Shown in pieces: positions 39,410 to 46,887 of a stretch of 64,000 nt of DNA. Position 1 is the first letter of the stretch, and each line of letters opens with the position of its first letter. Below the pieces are notes generated by a model. It made no database searches. It was not told the origin of the DNA and was given only the letters and a program-made list of their open reading frames with translations. The position numbers were made by a program, and so were the translations under genes. The DNA comes from Armatimonadota bacterium (GTDB taxonomy: Bacteria > Sysuimicrobiota > Sysuimicrobiia > Sysuimicrobiales > Humicultoraceae), in the NCBI GenBank assembly GCA_031459855.1, contig JAVKHP010000001.1, positions 354,059 through 418,058 on the forward strand, given 5' to 3'.

Positions 39410-40542
39410 TCGCCCACCACCACCGCGTGGGTCGGCGCCCATCCCACCGCCACCACCGTGCCGGGGCGGAGGTCGGCCGCGGCGTCGTTGTGCACCTCCG
39501 CCAGGAGCACGCGGTCATCCCCCACCTGCACCCGCACGCGCACCACCGGTCCCATGAACGTGCAGTCGACGATGCGCCCCTCCCATCGATTGTGCACGGG
39601 GGCTGCCGGCCCCAGCTTGACGTGTTCGGGGCGCAGCGACACGGTGACCGGCTGGCCCGCGGCCACGGGGCGGGTCGGGGTGGCGGCGAACCGCAGCGGT
39701 CCCACCTCCACCACCGCCGCGGCGCCGTCGGGCCCGACCACGCGGCCCTCGAGGAAGTTGGCCTCGCCGATGAACGCGGCCACGAAGCGCGTGCGCGGCC
39801 GCGCGTAGATCTCCTGGCTGGTGCCCACCTGTTCGACGCGGCCCTGGTGCATCACCGCGATGCGGTCCGACATCGTCAGGGCCTCGCCCTGATCGTGGGT
39901 CACGTAGACGAAGGTGGTACCCACCCGGTGCTGCAGGGCCTTGAGCTCCGCCTGCATTTGGAGCCGCAGCTTGAGGTCGAGGGCCCCCAGCGGCTCGTCC
40001 AGCAGCAGCACCGCGGGTTCGTTGACCAGGGCCCGGGCGATGGCCACCCGCTGCTTCTGCCCGCCCGACAGCTGGTGGATCTCACGGTCAGCGTAGTCCG
40101 GCAGGTCCACCAGCTCCAGGACCTCCCGCACCTTGCGCGCGATGCGGTGGGGAGCCACGCGCCGCAGGCGCAGGCCGAAGGCGATGTTCTCGAAGACGTT
40201 GAGGTGGGGGAACAGCGCCAGCTGCTGGAACACCATGTTGGTGGCCCGCCGGTAGGGCGGCACGTCGGTGACGTCCTGCCCGCGCAGCCACACCTCACCC
40301 TCGTCGGGGTCCTCCAGCCCGCCGATGATGCGCAGGGTGGTGGTCTTGCCGCATCCCGACGGCCCCAGCAGCGAGAAGAACTCGCCGCGGGCGATGGTCA
40401 GCGAGACGCGGTCCACGGCACGCACCGCGCCGAACGTCTTGCTGACCTCCCGCAGCTCCACGTCGGGGGGCTCGCCGGCTCTCCCAACGCCTGGCGTTCC
40501 CTCTGCGCCCATCTGCAAGCCCACGGGGGCGCCGCGCATCAT
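39406..40542 (-). CDS. potA: Spermidine/putrescine-type ABC transporter ATP-binding protein (PotA-like)
   Basis: A 378-residue ATPase. It has Walker [32 protein letters not shown] around the Q-loop, signature [15 protein letters not shown], Walker [31 protein letters not shown] as the switch, and a C-terminal TOBE domain (about 290-378) with [10 protein letters not shown]. These are features of the PotA/MalK-type ATPases. The first ten residues before MGAEGTPG are unusual; ATG at 40512 is an alternative start. The start is 106 bp after the binding protein gene, a gap without recognisable features. Confidence 0.92.
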   Translation of the reverse strand: MMRGAPVGLQMGAEGTPGVGRAGEPPDVELREVSKTFGAVRAVDRVSLTIARGEFFSLLGPSGCGKTTTLRIIGGLEDPDEGEVWLRGQDVTDVPPYRRATNMVFQQLALFPHLNVFENIAFGLRLRRVAPHRIARKVREVLELVDLPDYADREIHQLSGGQKQRVAIARALVNEPAVLLLDEPLGALDLKLRLQMQAELKALQHRVGTTFVYVTHDQGEALTMSDRIAVMHQGRVEQVGTSQEIYARPRTRFVAAFIGEANFLEGRVVGPDGAAAVVEVGPLRFAATPTRPVAAGQPVTVSLRPEHVKLGPAAPVHNRWEGRIVDCTFMGPVVRVRVQVGDDRVLLAEVHNDAAADLRPGTVVAVGWAPTHAVVVGE

Positions 40543-40648
40543 GCGGCGGCGCGCGGCGCGCCAGACGACGCTGCAGCCCTCACGTCAGGCTCCACGCACG
40601 GCCACCTGGCCCACCTGCGCCCTCCTGCCCAGCGGAGTGCGCGCCACC

Positions 40649-41773
40649 CTAGCGCCCCATCCGCGCCACCACTTCCTTGTCCCACCGCTCGCGCCAGACG
40701 CGCTCGTTCTGAGCGATGGTCAGCCAGTCGAACTGGATCGCCCGGGCGATCTCGGCCGGGCTGTACATGGGCAGGTTCCGCAGGCTGGGCGGCGCCACCG
40801 ACCGCTTGGTGGTCGGCACGAAGTAGGTCAGGGTGGCCCAGCGGGCGAGCCAGCGCTCGGACAGGATGAGGTTGATGACCTCTTCCGCGATGCGCTTTTG
40901 CTGCGGCGTCACGCCCTTGACCACCACCAGGTACAGCGGGAAGGCGATGGCGCCCTCGCGCGGGATCACGAACTCCAGCGGCGCCCCCTCCTGCTTCCAG
41001 GCCAGCACGTTGCCACCGAACATGGCCGCCAGCCACGCGTCACCGCGCACCACCAGGTCGCGGGTCTCCACGTTGCTGTTGGCGAACGCCAGGAACTGCC
41101 CGGCGCGCTCGCTCCAGAGCCGGAAGCCCGGCTCGATGTTCCGCTCGCTGCCGCCGTTGAGCTTGGCGGCGATCACCAGGCCGTTGGCGTACCACGCGTA
41201 CTTGATGGACGTGACGCGCCCTCGGAAGCGCGGGTGCCACATGTCGGTCCACGACGTGGGCGGCTCGACCCCGGCGCGGCGCAGCACCTCGGGGTTGTAC
41301 ATCAGGCCCACCGGCGCGATGGAGAAGCCGATGCCCCGCTCCCCGGGCCGTCGGTAGGCGTCGGCGATGTTATCGGCGTTGGGGATGTTGCGCAGGTCCA
41401 GCGCCTCCCACATGTCGTCCACGTCGCCCTGGTAGGTGAACTGGGCGTTGCTGTAGCCGAAGTGCACCAGCGGCCGGTCGGGGGTCAGCTTGCGGGCGCT
41501 GACCATCTTGGGGTAGACTTCAAAGTTCTGTCCCTCCAGCACGTCGATCTGCACGCCGGGGTGGTTGCGCATGTAGAAGCGGGCCACCTCGTGGGCCACC
41601 ACCGGCAGGTTGAGGCCCGACCACACGAACAGCGTCAGCCGCTCGGTGCCGCCGGCAGCGGCCTGGCGCGCCAGGCCCAGCGTCGCGCCCCCAAGCTGCG
41701 CCAGCGCCACCACCTCGAGGCCGGCCCGCGCGCCGCGCGCCAGCAGTGCCCTGCGTGTCAGCCGTGGTCCCAT
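40649..41773 (-). CDS. potD: Polyamine-type ABC transporter substrate-binding protein with Tat signal
   Basis: A 374-residue binding protein of the PotD/PotF-type class. The N-terminus LTRRALLARGARAGLEVVAL carries a twin-arginine motif and hydrophobic stretch, so export may be through Tat. The mature part has LTLFVWSGLNLPVVAHEVARFY, SIAPVGLMYNPEVLRRAGVEPPTSWTDMWHPRFRG (typical of PotD-like lobes), and a C-terminal FDWLTIAQNERVWRERWDKEV. A strong GGGAGGGACC precedes the ATG. It heads the pot importer and is 25 bp downstream of the M14 hydrolase gene. Ligand identity cannot be read; amino-acid derivatives or polyamine conjugates are both possible. Confidence 0.9.
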   Translation of the reverse strand: MGPRLTRRALLARGARAGLEVVALAQLGGATLGLARQAAAGGTERLTLFVWSGLNLPVVAHEVARFYMRNHPGVQIDVLEGQNFEVYPKMVSARKLTPDRPLVHFGYSNAQFTYQGDVDDMWEALDLRNIPNADNIADAYRRPGERGIGFSIAPVGLMYNPEVLRRAGVEPPTSWTDMWHPRFRGRVTSIKYAWYANGLVIAAKLNGGSERNIEPGFRLWSERAGQFLAFANSNVETRDLVVRGDAWLAAMFGGNVLAWKQEGAPLEFVIPREGAIAFPLYLVVVKGVTPQQKRIAEEVINLILSERWLARWATLTYFVPTTKRSVAPPSLRNLPMYSPAEIARAIQFDWLTIAQNERVWRERWDKEVVARMGR

Positions 41774-41798
41774 GACCGGTCCCTCCCCTCGCAGGCTC

Positions 41799-42758
41799 TC
41801 ATCCGTTTCCGTGTGTCACGATCCGCGCGTCGTCCAGGTCGCCGAGCATGTACGCGTAGTCCCCCGGGTTCACCGCCGTCACGCCCTGCCGCAGCAGCAC
41901 CACGACGTTTCGGGCGAACGGGGCCCGCAGCTCCTCCAGCACCTCGAAGGTGTACGGCGAGCGCACCCGCCCCAACAGCGTGCCGCCGGCGATCTCGCGG
42001 TGCATGGCCGCGACGTCCAGCGCCGACTCGAGCAGCCCGCCGTGCGCCGGCCGCAGGGTGGCCATGCGGGTCACGACGACTTGCCTGGGCGGGCGCTCGA
42101 TGGCCCCGTCCAGCATCCCCAGGTGGCGCATCACGTTCAGGACGCCGCGTACCCCCAGCGCCACGTAGTGGTCGTCGCGCACGTACCCGCCGCCCAGTTC
42201 GGCGACGATCGCGGTCTTGCCACCGGCGGCGGCGAGCGCACCCAGGGTGCCCGCGTAGCCCGACACCTGGCGAACCACCCCCTGGCCGAACGCCAGCGCG
42301 GCATCCAGATCGTACAGGCTGATGGTGTAGTCGACGATGGGGAACGTACCGCCGGCGTGGAGGTCGACCAGGTGCGTCACCTCGTCCAGGAACTGCGTCT
42401 GCAGGGCGTGCGCCAGACGTGCGGGCAGGTCCAGCGTCGGATCGGCCGGGAAGACGCGGTTGAGGTTGCCGATCTCCACCGCGAGCGGCGTCCCCCGGCT
42501 GAGCGCCTGGAAGGCCAGGGGGTTCGCCACCGGCACGAGCCGCAGCCGTCCGCGCAGCCGGCGCGGGTCCACGGCGTCGCGCACCGCCCGGACGATCTGC
42601 GGGCCCGTGATCTCGTCGCCGTGCACCAGCGCCGACACGCCAAGCGTCGGGCCGTCGGCGGCCCCGTCGATCTCGTGCACGGGCACCCGCAGCGCCGCGC
42701 CGCTGGCCAGCATGCTCACCTCGATCCACCGGATCCGTGTGCTCATCGTCCGGCGCAT
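41799..42758 (-). CDS. M14 family succinylglutamate desuccinylase/aspartoacylase-like amidohydrolase
   Basis: A protein of about 319 residues of the AstE/AspA group of zinc carboxypeptidase-fold amidohydrolases. Zinc ligands are visible in VSALVHGDEITGPQIV (His and Glu) and HLVDLHAGGTFPIVDY (second His). Conserved Arg/Asn are in VANPLAF and IGNLNRVFPA, and IVAELGGG carries the general-base Glu. Such enzymes free an amino acid from an N-acyl derivative. The best start is ATG at 42758 (GGGA 7 nt upstream); ATG at 42746 is possible, and the TTG at 42809 is unlikely. It precedes the pot importer on the same strand, so the importer may bring in an N-acylated substrate. An AT-rich element with a palindrome lies 60-90 bp upstream. 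Confidence 0.85.
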   Translation of the reverse strand: MRRTMSTRIRWIEVSMLASGAALRVPVHEIDGAADGPTLGVSALVHGDEITGPQIVRAVRDAVDPRRLRGRLRLVPVANPLAFQALSRGTPLAVEIGNLNRVFPADPTLDLPARLAHALQTQFLDEVTHLVDLHAGGTFPIVDYTISLYDLDAALAFGQGVVRQVSGYAGTLGALAAAGGKTAIVAELGGGYVRDDHYVALGVRGVLNVMRHLGMLDGAIERPPRQVVVTRMATLRPAHGGLLESALDVAAMHREIAGGTLLGRVRSPYTFEVLEELRAPFARNVVVLLRQGVTAVNPGDYAYMLGDLDDARIVTHGNG

Positions 42759-42820
42759 TTCGCGGTCCCGGAGCGTACTCCCTGCGGCTGGCCGGACGTC
42801 TGACCACAATGCACTTCCTA

Positions 42821-42843
42821 AGAATACTCAATGTTCAATGAGT
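42821..42843 (-). promoter_or_regulatory. AT-rich promoter/operator before the M14-pot operon
   Basis: An island of about 35 bp (42810-42850) is strikingly AT-rich. On the minus strand TATTCT at 42821-42826 could be a -10. ACTCAATGTTCAATGAGT at 42826-42843 is a near-perfect palindrome (7 of 9 pairs), placed as an operator overlapping the spacer. No good -35 is seen. It would control the M14-potDABC operon. Confidence 0.5.
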
Positions 42844-42932
42844 TTTAAAGCGCAACCTGGCGGCCGCCGGGGAGCAATCGACAGGGCAGGCAGACCCTGG
42901 TGGGATCACCAAGCCCAGGCAAGATCTTCAGG

Positions 42933-43018
42933 TCCCGGCAGGGTCATCTGTCCCGGCAGGGCCACCAGGCACCGACGGCGTCGGCCGGCCTGGCGGGGTG
43001 CACAAGCCCCCGGCAGGG
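42933..43018. repeat. Degenerate CCCGGCAGGG repeats
   Basis: TCCCGGCAGGG occurs at 42933-42943 and 42951-42961, and CCCGGCAGGGG at 43008-43018, in the 200-bp gap before the SDR stop. The unit is partly palindromic. Function unknown. Confidence 0.45.
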
Positions 43019-43049
43019 GCGACAGGCCCCGAATGCACGGTGCGAACCG

Positions 43050-43865
43050 TCATGAGGGCCCGGACCCATCGTCGCCCCTGGCCGCCTGTGCGGCCCGGCC
43101 CACGACGCGATCCACCAGCCCCGGAGCCAGGACGTTGAGCGCGATCATCGCCCGGTAGACGCCCGGCAGCACGTGCCGCGGCCGCGGCCGGTCGGCCAGG
43201 GCCACGATGGCGGCAGCGACACGGTCGGCGTCGGTGCGCAGCCAGCGCAGCTCCCGCCACCGTCCCCGTACGGCGCGCAGGCCCCGTCCGACAGCCCCAT
43301 GCGCCCCGAACTCCGTCCCCTCCACCGGCCCCGGCGCGATCACGCAGACGTGCACACCCTGCGGCCCCACCTCGCGCCGCAGCGCCTCGCTGAACCCGTC
43401 GAGGCCGAACTTCGCGGCGTTGTAGATCGACATGGTGGGCGTGGCGATGCGGCCCGCCACGGACCCGACGTTGACGATCACGCCGCGCCGCTGCGCCAGC
43501 ATCGCCGGGAGGACTGCGCGGACCAGCAGGATCGGTGCCAGCAGGTTCACCTGGAGCTGGGCCTCGATCTCGGCGACGGACAGGCGCTCCAGCCAGTCGT
43601 AGCGGCCCAGGCCGGCGTTGTTCACCAGCACGTCGATGCGACCGTACCGCTCGAGCGTGGCACGGGCCACGCGCTCGACGTCGTCGGGGCGCGTGAGGTC
43701 TGCAGGAACCACCAGCGCGTCGGGAAGGGCAGCGGCCAGCTGCCGGAGCCGCTCGACACGCCGCGCCACCAGCACCACGCGGTCTCCGGCGCGGCCGAAC
43801 GCTCGGGCCGTGGCCTCCCCGATGCCACTGGACGCGCCCGTCACGATCACCACCCGCCCGCTCAT
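43050..43865 (-). CDS. Short-chain dehydrogenase/reductase of unknown substrate
   Basis: A 271-residue classical SDR with TGASSGIGEATARAFG (cofactor loop), VLVNNAGLGRYDW, the catalytic Ser in VGSVAGRIATPT, Tyr/Lys in YNAAKFGLDGFSEAL and IAPGPVEGTEF after it. A basic residue cluster after the first strand (ARRVERL) suggests NADP(H). The C-terminal 60 residues are hydrophobic and Arg-rich (VLPGVYRAMIALNVLAPGLVDRVVG), as in SDRs near lipid metabolism. GGAGAGGAG precedes the ATG. It is not in an operon with anything. Confidence 0.85.
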   Translation of the reverse strand: MSGRVVIVTGASSGIGEATARAFGRAGDRVVLVARRVERLRQLAAALPDALVVPADLTRPDDVERVARATLERYGRIDVLVNNAGLGRYDWLERLSVAEIEAQLQVNLLAPILLVRAVLPAMLAQRRGVIVNVGSVAGRIATPTMSIYNAAKFGLDGFSEALRREVGPQGVHVCVIAPGPVEGTEFGAHGAVGRGLRAVRGRWRELRWLRTDADRVAAAIVALADRPRPRHVLPGVYRAMIALNVLAPGLVDRVVGRAAQAARGDDGSGPS

Positions 43866-43893
43866 GGCTGGCTCCTCTCCACACTGCTCCTGT

Positions 43894-43969
43894 GCCGCAC
43901 CCGCTCGGCCTCACCACTTGGGCGCGCCCGGCGCAGATGCGGCTGCTGCCCCCGGGCCGCACCCGCTCG
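43894..43969. repeat. 14-bp direct repeat, 62 bp apart
   Basis: GCCGCACCCGCTCG occurs at 43894-43907 and 43956-43969, in the gap upstream of the OsmC-like gene. Confidence 0.55.
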
Positions 43970-44076
43970 ACGTCACCTGCGGCGTATGGCGCCGGGCGGC
44001 GGCGAGGGCGGCGCACCTCCACGCGGCCCCTGTGCTGCCCGGCGTCGCGGACGCCGGGATCCACCGCGCCGGGTGG

Positions 44077-44170
44077 CACGCGCCCTGGACACTGCCTGCT
44101 CGCAGGCGCCGGGACCCGTCGCGCGCGAGGGCACGCGCCCCTGGACACCGCCTGTTCGCGGGTGCCAGGG
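44077..44170. repeat. Imperfect tandem repeat with a 54-bp period
   Basis: A unit beginning GCACGCGCCCTGGACACTGC at 44077 recurs at 44131 with a few substitutions and one extra C; each copy is about 38-40 bp and ends near GCGCCGGGA / GTGCCAGGG. It lies in non-coding DNA. Confidence 0.6.
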
Positions 44171-44476
44171 CCCACCCCTGGGCAACTGGCGGATGTTGTA
44201 GCCCAAGGCACGAGGTCAGCTTAGCGCAAGCGTCGCTGCTCCACCGCGGCACACGGCCCGGGTGATGCGTCGCCGGTAGCCATGGCGAGTAATCCCCCGG
44301 GGGCGCGCGGGCACGGGCAGGACCCCGCAGGCGGCTGCAGAACACCAGCCCGCGATTCGATCGCTGTCGGCGATCGCGCGCCACCTTGCCCGAGGAGGGC
44401 GGCGCGCAAATCCGGGAGCGCCCGGCCTGCGGCAGGGCGCTGACCCCATCGGGCAGCCACTGTGAGGGGAGGTCCC

Positions 44477-44947
44477 ATGGCAGACGTCGTGCACCTGTCC
44501 AGGATCCGCGTCTACCAGGAGCAGCGGCCCAAGCGCCGCGCCTACATCGCCGACTTCCCCACGCCGATCTACTTCGGCGTGCACGCCGGCGTCGCGGCCT
44601 TCTACAAGATGACGCCCGAGGAGCCGCTGCCGTCCACGCTCGACTACCTGGTGGCGGCAGCCGCCGGCTGACTCACGGGGACTCTGGCCGGCGCGCTGGA
44701 GGCGCGCGGGATCCCCAGCTACCCCGACCGCCTGTGGGCCGAGGCCGAGGGCACCGTGGCGGCGCCCGAGGGCGTCATGAAGGTCACGCACATCAAGGTG
44801 ACCTACCACCTGACGATCCCTGCGGGCAAGCGGCCGGAGGCCGAGCGCGCGCTGGCGGTCTTCGAGACGCGCTGCCCGGTGGCCCAGACGTTGAAGGGCT
44901 GCGTGACGCTCGAGCACCATGCCGTCATCGACGAGGAGCCGGCGTAG
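44477..44947 (+). CDS. OsmC/Ohr-like protein with in-frame TGA at the reactive cysteine (putative selenoprotein)
   Basis: Read through one TGA, this gives a 156-residue OsmC-family protein. ATG at 44477 has GGGGAGG a few bases upstream. Residues 1-64 end in the helix STLDYLVAAAAG. The TGA at 44669-44671 is codon 65, and the same frame continues LTGTLAGALEARGIPSYPDR through the second domain, with VTYHLTIPAGKRPEAERALA and the conserved ETRCPVAQTLKG (Cys133), to TAG at 44945. In OsmC/Ohr proteins residue 65 is the peroxidatic Cys and the CP motif holds the partner Cys. A hairpin resembling a bacterial SECIS begins 5 nt after the TGA. I infer selenocysteine at 65 and a thiol/selenol peroxidase-type role against organic hydroperoxides. 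Alternatives are a recent nonsense mutation (TGC to TGA) or a sequencing error, but full preservation of the downstream frame argues against decay. It is followed 198 bp later by a NitT-type importer. Confidence 0.85.
44677..44716 (+). promoter_or_regulatory. Putative bacterial SECIS element
   Basis: Starting 5 nt after the in-frame TGA, GGGGA (44677-44681) pairs with TCCCC (44712-44716), CC (44688-44689) with GG (44708-44709), and GCGCGC (44691-44696) with GCGCGC (44702-44707). The apical loop is TGGAG (44697-44701). The loop begins 26 nt after the TGA and has G within its first two positions. Both agree with the published general pattern of bacterial SECIS (short stem-loop, loop roughly 16-37 nt from UGA, early G). 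The GC-rich sequence could also fold otherwise, so this is a by-eye model. Confidence 0.65.
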
Positions 44948-45145
44948 CCCCGGGCGCCGCGGGGCACACGCGCCGCGGCGGGTGTGCCACCGGGCCCCCT
45001 GCGGTGTACGGCCCGCACCGGGCGTCCCCGAGCCCGCCTGCGGCGCGCGTCCTGGTGTGGCCGGGCCTGCGCCGCGAGTGGGGCCGCGATGCGACCATCC
45101 GACCCTGACGCCCAGCGCCCCGAAGCCGGCCGGGGGCAGCAGGCC

Positions 45146-45952
45146 ATGAGCGCAGCGGCCGCCATCGCCTTCCGCGCGGTCAGCAAGCGCTTCACCACGC
45201 CGGACGGCCACAGCTACCAGGCCATCGAGGACGTCAGCGTGGCGATCCCCCGTGGCGAGTTCGTCTCGATCGTGGGCCCCACGGGCTGCGGGAAGAGCAC
45301 GCTCCTCAACCTGGCCGCAGGGTTGCTGGCCCCCGACCGCGGCGCGGTGGAGGTGTTCGGCGCACCGCTGGCCGGCCTGAACCGCTACGCCACCTACCTG
45401 TTCCAGCACGACGTGCTGCTGCCGTGGAAGACCGCCGAGGAGAACGTGATGCTGGGCCTGCTGTTCCGCCGGATGCCGGCGGCCCAGGCGCGGGCGCAGG
45501 CGCGGCAGTGGCTGGCGCGCGTCGGTCTGGCGGGGTTCGAGCGCCACTACCCCCACCAGCTCTCGGGCGGCATGCGCAAGCGCGTGGCGCTGGCCCAGCA
45601 CCTCATCGTGGACCCCGCGATCCTCCTGATGGACGAGCCGTTCGCGGCGCTGGACGTCCAGACCCGGCAGCTGATGGAGAACGACCTGCTACGCATCTGG
45701 GCGGAGTTCCGCAAGACCGTGCTCTTCGTCACCCATGACCTGGAGGAGGCGATCGCGCTGGCCGACCGGGTGGTGGTGCTCTCGGCGGGCCCGGCAGCCC
45801 GCGTGATCGGCGACTACGCCGTGGCGCTGCCGCGCCCGCGGGACGTGGCCGAGGTCCGGCTGGACCGGGCGTTCGGGGACCTCTACCGCGCCATCTGGGA
45901 GCATCTCTCCGGCGAGGTCCGCAAGGCCTATGCGCGTGCGCATCCCGCCTAG
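45146..45952 (+). CDS. NitT/TauT-type ABC transporter ATP-binding protein
   Basis: A 268-residue ATPase of the SsuB/TauB/NrtD group. It has Walker A GPTGCGKST, LFQHDVLLPWKTAEENVMLGL in the Q-loop region, signature LSGGMRKRVALAQHL, Walker B AILLMDEPFAALDVQTR and VTHDLEEAIALADRVVVLS. DVLLPWKTAEEN is the hallmark of this clade. ATG at 45146 is chosen at the family start; the frame from 44984 adds a low-complexity tail with no ribosome site. It overlaps the permease gene by 23 bp. The substrate of the class ranges over sulfonates, nitrate, thiamine precursors and aromatic acids. Confidence 0.92.
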   Translation: MSAAAAIAFRAVSKRFTTPDGHSYQAIEDVSVAIPRGEFVSIVGPTGCGKSTLLNLAAGLLAPDRGAVEVFGAPLAGLNRYATYLFQHDVLLPWKTAEENVMLGLLFRRMPAAQARAQARQWLARVGLAGFERHYPHQLSGGMRKRVALAQHLIVDPAILLMDEPFAALDVQTRQLMENDLLRIWAEFRKTVLFVTHDLEEAIALADRVVVLSAGPAARVIGDYAVALPRPRDVAEVRLDRAFGDLYRAIWEHLSGEVRKAYARAHPA

Positions 45953-46712
45953 GATCGCAGTCTGGCAGGCCGCCGTGTTCGTCGGCGGCCTCCTGCTGTG
46001 GGAGGGGCTGGTCGCGCGCGGCTGGCTCGACCCCTTCTTCTTCAGCCGCCCGACCCACGTGGCCGCCCGCATCGCCCAGTGGGTCGCCAGCGGCAGCATC
46101 TACCGCCACGCCTGGGTCACGACCCAGGAGACGGTGCTGGCGTTCGTCATCGGCACGGTGCTGGGGGTCGCCGCCGGCTTCGCGTTCGCCCGCGCGCCGG
46201 GGCTGTCGCGGGTGTTCGAACCCTACGTGAAGGTCGCCAACGCCATGCCCCGCATCGTGCTGGCCCCGATCTTCACCCTCTGGTTCGGCCTGGGCATCCT
46301 CTCCAAGGTGGCGTTTGGCGTGACGCTGGTGTTCTTCATCGTCTTCTTCAACACGTACCAGGGCGTGCGGGACGTGGACCGCAACATCCTGAACAACGCC
46401 CGCATGCTGGGCGCCTCCGAACGCGACCTCGTCCGGCACGTGCTACTGCCCTCGGCCATGACGTGGATCCTGGCGAGCCTGCACACCAGCGTGGGGCTGG
46501 CGCTGGTCGGCGCCGTGGTCGGCGAGTACCTGGGCTCGGCGCGGGGCCTGGGCTACCTGATCGCCCAGGCGGAAGGGCTGCTGGACACCACCGGCGTCAT
46601 CGCCGGCATCGTGGTGCTGTCGGGGTTCGTGCTGGTCGTCGATCTCCTGGTCACGCTGGTGGAGCGGCGGCTCCTGGTCTGGAAACCGGGCGCGCCGGGA
46701 GAAGCCCGCTAA
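45930..46712 (+). CDS. NitT/TauT-type ABC transporter permease
   Basis: A 260-residue permease of the SsuC/TauC type, with six helices. It starts MRVRIPPRIAVWQAAVFVGGLL, continues FFFSRPTHVAARIAQWV and has the class motif NAMPRIVLAPIFTLWFGLGILSK. The EAA-like loop is NARMLGASERDLVRHVLLPSAMTWIL. GEYLGSARGLGYLIAQAEGLLDTTGVIAGI follows before the last helix. It begins inside the ATPase gene, so the two are translated together. Confidence 0.92.
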   Translation: MRVRIPPRIAVWQAAVFVGGLLLWEGLVARGWLDPFFFSRPTHVAARIAQWVASGSIYRHAWVTTQETVLAFVIGTVLGVAAGFAFARAPGLSRVFEPYVKVANAMPRIVLAPIFTLWFGLGILSKVAFGVTLVFFIVFFNTYQGVRDVDRNILNNARMLGASERDLVRHVLLPSAMTWILASLHTSVGLALVGAVVGEYLGSARGLGYLIAQAEGLLDTTGVIAGIVVLSGFVLVVDLLVTLVERRLLVWKPGAPGEAR

Positions 46713-46746
46713 CCGTGACGCCCCGCCGGGGAGACCGGGAGGATCG

Positions 46747-46887
46747 ATGACCTGGGGCCCAGTGGACATGCGTTCTGCCTGGGAGTACGAGCCCACCTCC
46801 TGGTGCGGCCACCCACGTCGTTGGCGCCCTGGCGTTCCACGCCGGATCCGGGTCTCCGGGAGGTCTGCAGATGATCACCGGCATTGA
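46747..46887 (+). CDS. Possible small protein after the NitT permease
   Basis: ATG at 46747 has GGGAGG 4 nt upstream and opens a 46-codon frame (MTWGPVDMRSAWEYEPTSW at the start, Arg-rich end) that ends at a TGA overlapping the next gene's start. It has no recognisable family and an unremarkable composition, so it may be chance. If not translated, this 158-bp gap only separates the permease from the VOC gene. Confidence 0.2.
   Translation: MTWGPVDMRSAWEYEPTSWCGHPRRWRPGVPRRIRVSGRSADDHRH

Larger units (their letters stand above)
43866..44476. other. Gene-free region upstream of the selenoprotein candidate
   Basis: These 611 bp contain no frame with protein-like composition on either strand. 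They hold two repeat sets (14-mers at 43894 and 43956; 38-40-bp units at 44077 and 44131) and slightly AT-richer DNA around 44190-44240. A promoter for the downstream OsmC-like gene is expected here, but no consensus pair could be chosen. No tRNA-like fold was recognised. Confidence 0.6.

Noticed and set aside
41505-41535. tRNA-Sec (selC) anticodon-like GACTTCAAA
   Set aside because: It lies inside the potD-like coding sequence, and no acceptor or T-arm sequence surrounds it. No tRNA gene was recognised anywhere in the window.
44477-44671. OsmC-like gene as a truncated pseudogene or two separate small genes
   Set aside because: The frame after the TGA is intact, of the right length, and has conserved OsmC residues. 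The TGA coincides with the reactive Cys codon, and a SECIS-like hairpin follows. A nonsense mutation remains the formal alternative.
44386-45108. A 240-codon frame over the OsmC-like gene
   Set aside because: Different frame from the OsmC-like product and without conserved motifs.
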